The notes beneath the pieces are model-generated. The model was given only the letters and a program-made list of their open reading frames with translations. It made no database searches and had not been told where the DNA came from. DNA of 64,000 nucleotides from assembly GCF_026151205.1 (NCBI RefSeq), contig NC_087083.1:12212944-12276943 (forward strand). Direction: 5' to 3'. This document shows positions 44,449 through 55,419 of the stretch, in pieces (the first letter of the stretch is position 1; each line of letters begins with the position of its first letter). This stretch comes from Bolinopsis microptera (Eukaryota > Ctenophora > Tentaculata > Lobata > Bolinopsidae). Made by a program: the position numbers and the translations under genes.

Positions 44449-45304
44449 CTAACGCTCTGTAGGGGGCTGCTTTCTAGGGGATCTCATACCAAAGGCACGG
44501 TATAGGCCAAGTTTAATATTCAAACAAAGTTTTTTCAAACCATACTCTGAGACATGGAGTTGGTCCTCCTTCAACGGGTTAGGAGAGTCTTGGGATGACT
44601 CAGCAGCAGAGATGGCACGGGAAAAGTTTCCAGTATTGTTTACAGTATATAGATTATAGGCGGCGGTAAAAGTCACTTAACCCTCTTTTAGCTGAGACAA
44701 ATTGTGTTATTTCTGAGACAAATTGGTTGGTAAGTTCACTGATTAATCCAGGGGTTGGGGTGGGTAGGGAGATGACAACCTTTGCGCTGGAGCTCGAGAG
44801 GAGTTTATCGATGACTGATTTTGCATCCTCAATCGCTTTATTAACAGAGCAGGTTCTGTATCTGTAGTCGTTGACTCCAAGCTGGAGAATGTAACAGTCG
44901 ACCTCTGGCTGTTTAATGACATCTCTCATACAGTGGTCTTTTATCATGTCAGTATAAGAGCCTACTTTCATTTTTTCCACCTTGAACCCAGAGGAAAATG
45001 ACTCAGGTAGAAAGTTGTTCATCTGGGAGTCATGTAGGAGTAGAACCTTTTTCGGTTTTCGCGTTTGTCTACTAGGGCTGTGGGTTGGGTGGTTCTGGTT
45101 TTGAGGATGAGGCGATGGCTTTTTTCTTGATGGGTTGGTGCGGTCATTAAGCTGGAGAGACTGTAGGCAGGCCTTAGAGTCATCTACTTTGTTCTTAATT
45201 GCAGTGACATCTGCTTCGAAGGCTTTAAGGGAGGTGGCAGTTTCATGTTGTTTTTCGTTTATGCTGCTCATTATATCCTCTAACTTTTCAAGTCTCTTGT
45301 CCAT
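44449..45304 (-). pseudogene. LINE ORF1 with frameshift: coiled coil and SGNH esterase
   Basis: 45304-44654 encodes a coiled coil (MDKRLEKLEDIMSSINEKQH...), a basic Pro-rich linker (PSRKKPSPHPQNQNHPTHSP) and the first part of an SGNH hydrolase (VLLLHDSQMN, LQLGVNDYRYR). Near 44676 the frame shifts by one base, and the second frame, to 44449, contains the expected last block (DQLHVSEYGLKKL, with the catalytic D and H). The nucleophile block reads HDSQ instead of GDSN. Esterase-containing ORF1 proteins are known from CR1-like LINEs. Confidence 0.75.
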
Positions 45305-45439
45305 AGTGTTGAGTTCATTAGACAGGTTAGGGGGGCTGGCACTAACTTTTTGATTGGAATTACTGTCAGAACATAAGACAAGTGTTTGGAGGGTGCTATG
45401 TTGTAGACTTATTTTGGATTGTAGATCAGAAATATTGAT

Positions 45440-46950
45440 TGTAGATCAAGAAATATTAACTGAAAATATGCAAATATAGAATATCTTCGTGTGATGAAAT
45501 GTATATCCGTCTCACTCTTTTTTGATACGATTGCTTCAATTTCTTTCTTTGTCTCTCTTTCTTTGTCAATGTCTCTTGAAAGGATGCGTCATCCAAATTA
45601 AATCATTGGTCAACCAGTAGTTACTCCATTTAGAACCAGGTTTATCTTTGTGTACTTGTTGTACAATATTTATACTACGTCACGTGGTGTTACTTTCAGC
45701 TCACGTTATCTTCTGATTTCCTCATAACGACACTGTTCTGTGGGTTTTTGGGTTAAGTAATAGATAAAAACTACTTGTTTAACACTAACAGTTTACACAC
45801 TTGATTTAGACTTATGCGAGATTTAATATTAAATTAAAAAGTTGCTAACCTGGATAACAACAGGATTCTATTTCAGAGGAGATTCATACTATACAGGGTA
45901 GCCCCGTCACTTTTTCGTTGTATTTGAAGGATAGGGTCTGGGCTCTGAGTATTTTCTGCGATAAGACTAAGAGCTTCGTTATTCTTTTGGAGTTTTTTGT
46001 TTGTAATGATAGCCCAATAGTTGAGACTTTTAGGCTTTACGAATACATACCTCCTTTTCCTGACTGCCCCCGGTCGGAACAAGATCTTCTTCACATTTTT
46101 GGGCGGTGGAGTTGGTGTTGCTAATGCACCTTTCTTATTTCTTGGTTCTTGACACCGAGTGATCGAGCAGTCGTTAATAATAATATGAACTCAGCTTCTG
46201 GACGTCGGATCTTTGGATCATTGAGCTAGGGCTTGGGAGAGAGCTTTACTTGATTAGGTGAGATTTTGTGAGTATACTCTTTGGGAAGCACTGAGTGGCT
46301 GGGCGGGAGGATGGTGGGAGTCAAGGATATAGCATCATCTCTTTTCACTTCGATACCAGATACACATGGTGAGTCTTTTCTATTTTCAGGGTTCCTTCTG
46401 TGGCAGTATTCGGCACAGTCTGGTCTGTTTTTCTTGAGAGAAATTGTTCATTCAATCTTCTCCCCCTCGCAGACGACAGCCTATTGGCTGTGATATTAAG
46501 CGTGGATCTGATGGTTACGGGATTCACTGTAGACAGTATTTCGTTTAAATTGGCAGTTTCCAGACAACAGCAGCTCAGATAGAGACCACAACATTGCCAT
46601 ACAGCGGCATCAACTTTTCTGAGCATACTTCAGAAATAAGTTAGGGTGCGATCAATAATGAACATTTAATCATACTTTGTACTTCAAAAAACTTACATTA
46701 GTTATTTGATAGATGTCGGAATTACTGGGGTCATCGTTTTGATCAACAAATCCAAAGAAAGTTACAGGCCCAACTTAATTTTCATATTCTGGAATCCACC
46801 AGGTAACAATATATATTATACATCCGGTAACAATATGTATGTAATGAGATCGAAGATCAACTAACTCCCATTAAATATAAACAAAAGCTCTAAGAAACAG
46901 ATAGTAAACAAAGTAAACATTTCTGTCCCCTAATCTTTCTCAAAACAAAA
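45440..46950. other. mostly gene-free; one weak ORF
   Basis: Minus strand 46183-45873 is open for about 100 codons (CSITRCQEPRNKKGALATPT, PPPKNVKKILFRPG, VRKRRYVFVKPKSLNYWAI) and could be an exon of a basic protein, but no splice sites or family support it. Otherwise nothing. Confidence 0.25.
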
Positions 46951-46951
46951 G

Positions 46952-47221
46952 TTATGCAATTTGCATACTTCTCCATTTAACTCTATTCTGAGCGATTAAC
47001 GTTAAATAATTCAAATCATATAAATTATTCAACGATAATTTTCGAGCACTAAGGTCTTGTAGAATCAGCGAGAAAAGGTTTGACTGCGGTCTTCCACGCC
47101 GCCCTTGAAGCTGTAAGGTGTTAACAGCAAAAACAAGCGACGAATAGGCTGGACCATCTGTAGGCCCACGCATTACATGTCCGAGCATCCTCCACCGACT
47201 ACGAGCCACTTTAGCTGACAA
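46952..47221 (-). pseudogene. C-terminal fragment of an RTE-like LINE polyprotein
   Basis: The 89 codons read RSRWRMLGHVMRGPTDGPAY, then QGRRGRPQSNLFSLILQDL and LIAQNRVKWRSM. This is the signature that follows the RT in RTE-type and related endonuclease-RT proteins (RxWRxLGHVxRM, GRRGRPxxxL, DRxxWR). Nothing of the RT or endonuclease remains upstream. Confidence 0.65.
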
Positions 47222-47328
47222 TGGTTGACTATCCCATTAAATATAAAATTTAAAATCGGTATGCCATTACATTGATTGCAGTAGTTACGATTTGACCTAA
47301 TTTTTCTACTGATTTTTGATACATTTTT

Positions 47329-47535
47329 CTAGAAGTTATGTTGTAAGGTGTCAGTCGCATCTTCTACAGTCTCACCGATCTCTTGCGAGGTGTCAGTCGT
47401 ATCTTCTGTAGTCTCACGCATCTCCTGAGAAATCTCTCCAGTCTCTTGCGAAATCTCATCCGTGTCATGTGAGTTGTCACTTGTCACTCTGATCTCTTGT
47501 AAGGTGTCAACCGTCTTTCTCATTTCAAAATTCAA
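47329..47535 (-). CDS. short acidic Thr/Glu repeat ORF
   Basis: 68 codons: MNFEMRKTVDTLQEIRVTSD and then degenerate repeats of the form DEISQETGEISQEMRETTED. This could be an exon or simply a repeat in which one frame is open. It resembles the acidic repeats at 30.1-30.7 kb in composition. Confidence 0.25.
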   Translation of the reverse strand: MNFEMRKTVDTLQEIRVTSDNSHDTDEISQETGEISQEMRETTEDTTDTSQEIGETVEDATDTLQHNF

Positions 47536-47585
47536 CTTGTTCTACTCGTGCAATTATTGAATAACCCAATAATAGCGTTAATATC

Positions 47586-47811
47586 CCTCCCTCCCTCCCT
47601 CCCTCCCCCCCTCCCTCCCTCCCTCCCTCTCAAACTCCCTCCCTCCCTCCCTCCCTCCCTCCCTCCCTCCCTCCCTCCCTCCCCCCACCCTCTCTCCCTC
47701 CCTCCATCCCTCCCTCCCTCCCTCCCTCCCTCCCTCCCTCCCTCCCTCCCGTCCTCCCTCCCTCCCTCCCTCCCTCCCTCCCTCCCTCCCTCCCTCCCTC
47801 CCTCCCTCCTT
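47586..47811. repeat. (CCCT)n microsatellite
   Basis: About 225 bases of CCCT with few interruptions; the plus-strand ORF of Pro-Ser-Leu is an artefact. Confidence 0.98.
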
Positions 47812-47994
47812 TCGTGAAACTAAAGGAGATGATATATCTATTATCTATATATATATTTTTCTAGAAGTTATGTTTTCAGGAGTGCCCATATGATTATGAT
47901 GTAAACAATAAATCAGTTCATTAGAGACGCTCCCCTTACGAGGGGCTTTCAATCAATCAAATCAATTAAACCAATTTGCATTCTATTTTCAGAT

Positions 47995-48069
47995 ACTCAA
48001 AAAGAATGGAGATCTGACCAACACTATACATGTCACATAACTGATGACGGTGGCGGGTGGACCAGATAA
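47995..48069 (+). CDS. possible last exon of an Ig-like protein
   Basis: After CATTCTATTTTCAG, a good acceptor, one phase reads TQKEWRSDQHYTCHITDDGG and GWTR before TAA. DQHYTCHITD resembles the F strand of an Ig domain (DxxxYTCxI). No upstream exon was identified, so this is a weak proposal. Confidence 0.2.
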   Translation, partial: TQKEWRSDQHYTCHITDDGGGWTR

Positions 48070-48659
48070 GTGTTGTCCTAACAGTGCTTATCCTTGCTGC
48101 AGTGACGGTCACTGAGAAAACTAAAAAGCTGACATCTTCTAGTTGTGTGCGGACTGTCAGGATCTTTAAAGATATCAGAGAATATCTGATGAAATTGTTC
48201 GGTGGCTAAAAGATACAAATAAAACAAAAAATGCATTTCATACCCACAATCAATACATATTAAGTTCAAATATTTTAATACTTATAGTCAAATACCATTT
48301 CACAGACTGTATAAAGGAATTATCTGGAAAATTTGTGTTTTGATAAAAATTTGTTTACAAGTGTATTAATAAATATAAATCAGATACAATTAGATATTCC
48401 CTGTTTTGTGTTCTGTCGCAAGTATTTGTCAAAATGGTCCATACGGATATCAGTATACACTATACACTTACAGTATTATACATGTCAACTCTAAGATTGA
48501 AGATAAAAACTGATAACGACACAAGCTCTATCCTATCTTGTATCTGAAATGTGAAACATCGATGGTTGCTAAAATTGTTCATTTTTATTATAATTTCTAC
48601 CTTCAACATTTAACTTAACTTGTTTATATATCCAATGAAACAATATATTTCCTAATATC

Positions 48660-50385
48660 TGGAACAAATATTTTACGAGTATCACCCGTTACGGTTAAGT
48701 CGCAGTCATACTTGACACACGTTGATACTCCTTATATCGCGCACGGCGCGGCTGGCCGCAAAACACAGGAGGAGCTAAGTGCAAAGAAACTGCTACTAAC
48801 TGCCACTCACTGCTACAATCGCGCCCACGCATTCGCGCGCCGTTTGTAGCAGTTAGTGGCATTGCATGGTTTCGCGCGGTGTGCGTTGGCTAAGGCTCTC
48901 TCCTGTGAGAAGGCTCTCTCCGGCACGAGAGAGGTATCCGTATTAGTAGAGGCTCTTACGGGCATTGTCTGCTCGATACGCTAGGGACCCCAGATACACC
49001 TTACTAGACGTATTTTTGACCGTAGAATCGATTAAAAGTGGTTTCAAGATGATTGGACTGAGTTAGTGCGTTTAAAATCGCAAAAAACCGATTTTGTTTT
49101 TTGATAATTTGAGCAAGTTAATTTTGTTGGCATGTCGGCAAAACTTGCATGAAGATAGCTGAAAGACAGCCGCACAAGATGGTATAAAAATAAAACAAAT
49201 CCCTCTATTTTAGCGCAGGTAAAAATCCAAAAAAGTGGTAAAAATTTTGACTTTGTTGCTTGAAGTTTGAATAATTTTTTGCAGTTGTATTAAATCAACC
49301 CAAAAATAGTTACATCGTGTTTGCCTAAATTTTTCCTTTCCGAGAAGTACCCACTTCATATACTTTATCGAAGTTTGAATATTGTCACTCCGCAAGCGTT
49401 TTTGCCAAATTTTCGACGCGCACTACGCGCAAAAGCATTTAGTTGTTATCAATTGGCACCCGCGCGTTCATCATAAATTTCAAACAGCTATAACTCAGCG
49501 AGATTATGTTCGTTCTAGCTCATATTTTCACACCAAATAGAAAATAATGTGATCTTATTGCTGACAAAATATGAATATAATTACTCTATTTGCCTTAGAG
49601 TAATAGACTGTCAAAGTTTAAAACGCGCATTGGTATAGCACGTGACTAATAAAGCCAAATTTATACTTCGTAACATATTATCGATCCTTAGACATCATAC
49701 TATTGTGTCCAATTAGCGGTTAGGTCTCTAAACTCGTAGCAGAAAACACGTATTTTTGCCCGTAAGAGCCTCTACTATATACACAATATAACATATAACG
49801 TGTAGCAGAGTCATACCAGGTTCGCAGTTCGTTTGTTGCAAAGAGCACTGAAGGGTACTGCGAATGATATGTGACCTTGTACAACTACCTGCACCACAAT
49901 GAACACTAAATACTAGCTGGCCGGTTGCCCACAAAATATTATTTCTCGCTATAACCATGCCTGATTCACGTTGTCAATCTTTCCCAGATCGGCAAGGCCC
50001 AGTGGTGCATCTCGCCGATCTGTGGTTTGTGTTTGCGAGAAGCATTATTGGATGTGCGGCCCAGTAGTGCATCGTGCTACAAGCTAGTGTTACCACGAGA
50101 TCCTAGCAAAGCCACTTTAATATTTGTATATTAATAACATTAATGATGAACCTACCAGGACGCGCACCTAGTAAATGACTGAGTGAATTACGCATTACTC
50201 GATTTCCATTACACTGAAAAAAGTGCAGATGCTCATTGAAAGTTAATTAATAATATGCATGACCAGCATATTCACGGAATCGTTTATAATCATTAATCAA
50301 TTGCGACTTCACGTGCACGGCGCTGCAACTACCAATCGGGAAAAAGTGACGTATACGCTACAATATAAAATGAGCCGCGCGCTTC
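48660..50385. other. MITE-rich region
   Basis: A CGGGTGATAC-type right end lies at 48672-48692, followed by GC-rich repeat sequence (48735-48900). A copy of the CATCTCGCCGATCT repeat seen at 1495-1600 lies at 49985-50090. No gene seen. Confidence 0.45.
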
Positions 50386-50410
50386 CAGGAAAAGTTACCG
50401 GCTGGTGGTG

Positions 50411-50489
50411 TTACCTGAGGACCCCAGGCTATTATGTTCATTAACGAATAAAGATTTGGCGGAATGACAGGCTGAGCGCGGCTCAGTAA
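50411..50489. mobile_element. 79-bp MITE, copy 3, inserted in an inverted-repeat arm
   Basis: The same unit as at 1882 and 17749. It is flanked by CTGGTGGTG on both sides (50402-50410, 50490-50498). The other arm of the inverted repeat (about 51528-51540) lacks the insert and has one copy of this target, which demonstrates the insertion event. Confidence 0.85.
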
Positions 50490-51120
50490 CTGGTGGTGGT
50501 ACTAGAGTTGGTTTAATTTAAACAGACGGCTTGACCTCGCGCGCGACAACAAGCATGATTTGCACGCGTGGCGTATTCCAATGTTCAAGCAGCTTCCACG
50601 TAACACAATTCAGCCAACCAGAGTACAGGAATCCGCAAAGTTAAAGTTGCAAACTTTTGATCGGCCCGAAAGGGGACTTTTCTGGAAATTTTGATATAAA
50701 TAAACAATTACGTTGTCTTGAATTTTCCTCCTGGAGAGGTAAGGTTACTTTTAAAAGAGGAACATGTTACAAAAAACCGGAAGTCTCCAACTCTTTTACT
50801 TTCAAAGTTAAGCCCCATCCGGTCAGGGTTCCTGGGCTGAGTCAGAGTAAGATATTGTGAAATTGAAAATACGACTATTTGCATATTGGATTGTTAAATC
50901 GCAAAAAAGCGCCTGCTTGCGCGATTAAGAGGTTAACGGGTGATACTCGTAAAATATCTGTTCCAACTCGGCGCGCGTCCTGGTAGGTTGTAAACCTACA
51001 ATTAAAAGGGTACATACGCAAAGCTTTGTTTATGAACTTGTAGCGCAATGCACTACTTATTGGGTCGCGACGCGCATTTTCTCGCAACCACGTATGCAGA
51101 TCGGCGAAATGCGAAGGATT

Positions 51121-51172
51121 GACATCGTGAATCAATTTATGAAAATATGTTCATAAATTGATTCACGATGTC
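51121..51172. other. perfect 23-bp hairpin
   Basis: Two exactly complementary 23-base arms (starting GACATCGTGAATC) surround a 6-base loop AATATG. The GACATCGT-type sequence also forms the shorter palindromes at about 1475 and 18540. Confidence 0.85.
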
Positions 51173-51552
51173 ATAATAATTGGGGTCCCCCCAGAAACCC
51201 TTACTGGATGGGGCTTAACTTCGAAAGTAAAAGAGTTGGAGACTTTCGGTTTTTATAACATGTTCCTCTTTTAAAAGTAACGTTACCTCTCCAGGAGAAA
51301 ATTCAAAACTACGTAGTTGATGAGTTATCTCAAAATCTCCAGAAAAGTCCCATTTCGGGCCGATCAAAAGTTTGCAACTTTAACTTTGCGGATTCCTGTA
51401 CTCTGATTAGCTGAATTGTGATACGTGGTAGCTGCTTGAACATTAAAATGCGCCACGCGTGCAAATCATGCTTGCTGTCGCGCGCGAGGTCGAGCCGTTT
51501 GTTTAAATTAAACCAACTCTAGAACCACCACCAGCCAGTAAATTTTCCTGAG

Positions 51553-52430
51553 CCGTCCCCATGTACGTGTAAACGGGTGATATACATGATACATTAACAA
51601 ATTAATTGTTTCTAATATTGCATTGACCGTCCAAGGCCAAGAATACCGTCGACAAGTCTAATTAAAAACTTGACTTTACCTCAACGGGTGATACTTTGCA
51701 CTATCCAGAGCCCTTGCGCTTGCAGTAGCGCGCGCAGCGGCGCGAAAGCACATGGTTAGGTAAGGTGAAGGTGATACTAATACTTGTAAAATATTTGTTT
51801 TACTCGGCGCGCGTCCTGCATGGTAGATTATGAACCTACAACCCAGGAAACCTTACTGGTAGGGGCCTAACTTCGAAAATAAAAGAAATAGAAACGTTTG
51901 GTTTTCAACAAAATGTTCGCTTTGTAAAAACATCGTTTCCTCCCCAGGAGGAAAATTCAAGACAACGTAGTTTTTGAATTATCGCGAAAAGTCTTATTTT
52001 GGGCTTTATAAAAGTTCGCAGCTTTAACTTTGCGGATTCTTGTTCTCTGATTGGCTGAATCGTATCACTTGGTACGTGGTACAATTGCATTTTTGGAATA
52101 TTTGAAGCGTGCAAATGCAATATACTAACGAGCGCGCGCCGAGTTCAACAAGCTGTGAAGAGGCGATCACCTTCAGTAATATCGCCAGCCAGTAAGGTCT
52201 GCTGGGAAGACTAGTTACCTGTTAACAAATATTAGTGGTCTGGCCTTGTGCACGCCATTTCGTAGCACTTGCCATTGGGCCTAACATCCGTCAACTTCAC
52301 CTGGCACGCTAATCCTTGTGTGGCATGTGCAGGGCGCTCTTTATAAAGCTATTTCCAGCTTTATGTGCAATGTGAAAGGATTAAGCAAAAGACTAGCATG
52401 CTAGGTAAGTCCAACCTGGCGCGCGTCTTG
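51553..52430. other. further MITE debris
   Basis: Single ends of CGGGTGATA type at 51572 and 51684, the CTATCCAGAGCCCTTGCGCT block (also at 1680 and inverted at 9240), the diverged third arm copy, and the 52300-52415 segment related to 31800-31925. Confidence 0.45.
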
Positions 52431-52714
52431 GACCTTGATTGTTGAAGATGTTAATGTCAGTTGTTAAATTTGGTCTTTTACAAATGATACGAACCAATAC
52501 CGGATACAAATAACATTTTGTATATATTAAGTGTTAGAAGGTATTATATCATTAAATTACTCGATCATAATATGTCCTTGACAATCCAACTATGATGAAA
52601 AACTTTTAATATAACTGGCTGCGATGAGCATTTTATAAACAATAAATATTTAAAATCAAAAACTTTAATTTCCAACAGAAATGTTTAGAAACACACCTTA
52701 AAAATTCTACCCTG

Positions 52715-53735
52715 CTAAAAAGCTATTAAAAACATTAATGGTTTCGTATAAAATTTAAGATTTAAACAATTACTACACTTCAAAATACTATTAAAAATGT
52801 CCATGTAACAAACTAATTGACTTAACCAGTCTCTTGCATCTTGACGTTTCAAAATAATTAATTTGCAGGGTCCAGGATTATGCAATGGCTGTAATGAGTC
52901 TAACGATTGTTTTAATTCACTCATGCCTGCAGCTGCGGTGTGCTCATTGGCGCAGAGTGCAGTGAGCTGTTCAGATGAAGCTGAGGGTGAGGAGGGTTCT
53001 AAAGCTGGTCTGGATGACAAATGTTCAAGGTCCTTCTGAAGTCAGCGATATTGGTATTGATTGATTCTAATGATTTGTCATGGAGCTTTATTTCATTATT
53101 CAGCCCATTAAGCGAGTTGTCTTTAAGAAGCAGGTGTTGAAGATGAGCGTCGAATTGGCCAAGTGTATCAATTCTGTTACTGAATTCAACAAAGTCAATA
53201 TCCTTAACAAGCTTGCAACATTTGGCAGAGGGTTCTAGTTGAGATGGAATAAGTGCGGTTTCTAGCTCCAGGTTTGACTGCTGTAATGATAAGGTGTTCC
53301 TGCAGATATGGCAGACATCGAGGTCGTATTTCATGGTTGGGACTGGTGCTACATAACAGAATGGGCATAGATATTCTACCAGTTTGTTGATTTGGGACTG
53401 TCCCGTACCCTTCATGCTTAAACAATTCACATGCCAAAACTGGTGACATTTTGAACAGTCAATCTTCCATGAATCTGAGGAATTGCCACAAGGGCACTGG
53501 TCTAGGTCTCTGTGGTTGGTAAGCAGGGCAGCAGTATCTCTAACTGGAACCACATTTAGGGCTGTCTGCAGCACATCTATATCCTTTTTCTGAGATGACT
53601 TCTTGGCTATTTTTTTTCTGTCCTTTGCGTCTGTAGGGGTGTTTGTGAGTGATGTCCGCCGCGCCTGTTACCAGAGGGTTTGATGCCAACGGTCTTTTGA
53701 CTTGACATTTAGTCCCTGGCTTTCCACAATTTCAA
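52715..53735 (-). pseudogene. ORF1 N-terminal relic of an AlkB-type LINE
   Basis: The minus strand is open from about 53735 without an ATG: a basic linker (TDAKDRKKIAKKSSQKKD), a PHD-like finger (DQCPCGNSSDSWKIDCSKC, HQFWHVNCLSMKGT, YLCPFC) and a coiled coil (RIDTLGQFDAHLQHLLLKD, NEIKLHDKSLESINTN). Near 53010 the frame shifts, and a second frame continues (SSRPALEPSSPSASSEQLTA) to about 52870 before degenerating. The finger matches ORF1 of the intact element at 56.7-62.8 kb (CPCRASSEGKEWLLKCCRC, HWHASCSNLKG). The AlkB and SGNH parts and ORF2 are missing. A LINE that keeps its 5' part and loses its 3' part is unusual and implies a later deletion or rearrangement. Confidence 0.65.
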
Positions 53736-53739
53736 CACA

Positions 53740-54690
53740 GACACTTCTTAACATAGAGTCTCTGGAACAGTTCAGTATGATAGAGGCCTGCTCAGCTGCT
53801 TATTCGACAATGGACCTTCCACTATTACACAGAGTGATGACTGATGATGCGTTTAGCTTGACACTGTAGATTCCTTCCAATCCAACTAAAGTAAGTTCGT
53901 ATTTATTTAGTCCTGTAAAGTCTCTAATGATGAGTTTTTAATAGCTTTGAACACTTCAATAACCAAGTATGAAATAATAATATATGATTCGCTAGCTGTC
54001 ACTATATCTAGCATTTTGCTGTTTTTCTTACATAATTACTTGGTTAGATCTTCATACAGTGCAGCCTGTCCCGAAAATGGCAACCAAGTGATCATTCTTA
54101 AGAACTCCAGATCAATTTGAGAACATCATTAATTATTATTGACATGGGCTTTAACTTTTAAGGTATGACCTTCAGAACTTTCGTAAGGTAAGAGAGTTAT
54201 TAACTAAAGTAACTTGGTTGCCTTTATTGGGACACCCTGTGTCCTGGTATGTATAACATGATTGCAAGTGGTGTTAATAACTATGATTCAGGTATTTCAA
54301 TTACTCCTAACATTTCAGCATAACAACTATCAAGACAATTGTCCTAAAGTTAAACTCCTCGATACTGCCTCATCTGAAGAAATGAGGTCTCGTAAGTGAT
54401 AACTGATGCTGCTTTTTAAGGTAAGTTACTTATTCAACCAATGTACAGTATACACATAATATATGCATACGACCCTATATAAAAATTCAATAAAAATCAG
54501 GGTAAATTTTATAAAAACCCCTACAAGTAGTAAAAGTAGCCAATTCAGTGTACTGGCTCTTAATTTATATAAAGTCTACTATTTTTACTGTACTACTACT
54601 TTTCAACCCTCTTTCTCCTCTAAGAACAATGACTGTTGTTCTCAATAGGTAAGTAACTTGATTATTTTTCGTTAACTTGTTGACCAAATT
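53740..54690. other. no gene seen
   Basis: AT-rich DNA between the LINE relic and the next gene model; nothing recognisable. Confidence 0.35.
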
Positions 54691-54693
54691 GAT

Positions 54694-55412
54694 TTAATCA
54701 CGCTCATCAATGATTGGATGGGTGGCTATGGCATACATGTGATTAGCATTGGGATCTCCGTGTGTGGTGTCTTCCTGAGATAATATGACCTCCTCAGAAT
54801 CTGAAACGATCAGTTTTGATAGAGATTTATAGGTATTGTGTAGTAATGTGTAGAAAACGAATTTATAATAATAATAATAATGTCGTCAGTTTACGACAGT
54901 TCACGCTATCTAGCGCTATATAGCTCCAGATATTAAACTGCAAAGATTGTACTATTAACTATTGTTGTTACTATTGGAAGTATACTAACTTGTTCGGCAG
55001 TGCATATAATACTCGGTTAAGATTTGGGTGTACTGGTTTTGATAACCTTGTATCGTTGCTCTCCTGTCGGGTTGGGCTCCAAAACGTCTCTCCACTGTAG
55101 GGAAACACAGGTGGCAATACACAATTGTTCTCCCTGAAATGTGATATGTTTGAGTCTACAGTTGACACACTTGACCAACTAACCTAAATGAGTATTGAGT
55201 AGTGGCTAAGAGTATGTCCCTTTTATGTTACCTTTTCAAAGGCAGAAAAGAAGATGAAATTAAGAAGAGAAAAAAAGTTTTAAAATGTACTCACTTAATC
55301 GGTCTGTTATTATACATCCACATGCAAGAGGCGGCAGTATTGGTGGAGCAATACCAGGCATTCTTCCAGCGGGTGCTCTTCCTCCAGGTGCTCTTGCGCA
55401 TCTTGGAGCCAT
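54694..55412 (-). CDS. small multi-exon gene, unrecognised (partial model)
   Basis: Three exon candidates on the minus strand. 55412-55295: MAPRCARAPGGRAPAGRMPG, a Gly/Pro-rich part and CGCIITDRL, with donor TTAA|GTGAGT. From 55133, after CACATTTCAG: RENNCVLPPVFPYSGETFWS, joining in phase 1; its 3' border is uncertain (about 55000). 54800-54694, after ATCGTTTCAG: DSEEVILSQEDTTHGDPNAN and HMYAIATHPIIDERD, then TAA. The last exon reads like the cytoplasmic tail of a membrane protein. A TM-coding exon has not been found. An acceptor-like CCTTAG just before the first ATG means that this exon may be internal. Family unknown. Confidence 0.4.
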
Positions 55413-55419
55413 TTTCTAA

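Larger units (their letters stand above)
40742..45304 (-). mobile_element. APE-type LINE with 8-bp-repeat tail, nearly complete
   Basis: The order on the minus strand is ORF1 (coiled coil, SGNH), 50-bp gap, ORF2 (APE, RT, CCHC-like end), a 3' UTR of about 150 bp and a tail of about four GTATCCTT units at 40742-40778. An 8-bp repeated tail is typical of CR1-like and some other LINEs that do not use poly(A). The 5' end lies at or above 45304, and open sequence extends to about 45430. It is a different family from the AlkB LINEs: the RT has WADDLVLLA instead of FADDTNIF, and there is no PHD or AlkB. Two lesions (one frameshift, one stop) make it recently dead or a candidate for readthrough. Confidence 0.85.
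50386..51552. repeat. large inverted repeat, arms of about 360 bp
   Basis: The left arm (50386-50834, including the inserted MITE) and right arm (51187-51552) are near-identical in inverted orientation. It starts CAGGAAAAGTTACCGGCTGG and ends CCAGCCAGTAAATTTTCCTG. A third, direct, more diverged copy of the right-arm sequence is at about 51840-52095. The spacer carries a CGGGTGATAC end (50937) and a long perfect hairpin. Probably a fold-back transposon or two MITEs in opposite orientation. Confidence 0.75.

Noticed and set aside
47548-47817. 89-codon Pro/Ser/Leu ORF
   Set aside because: It is a translation of the (CCCT)n microsatellite.
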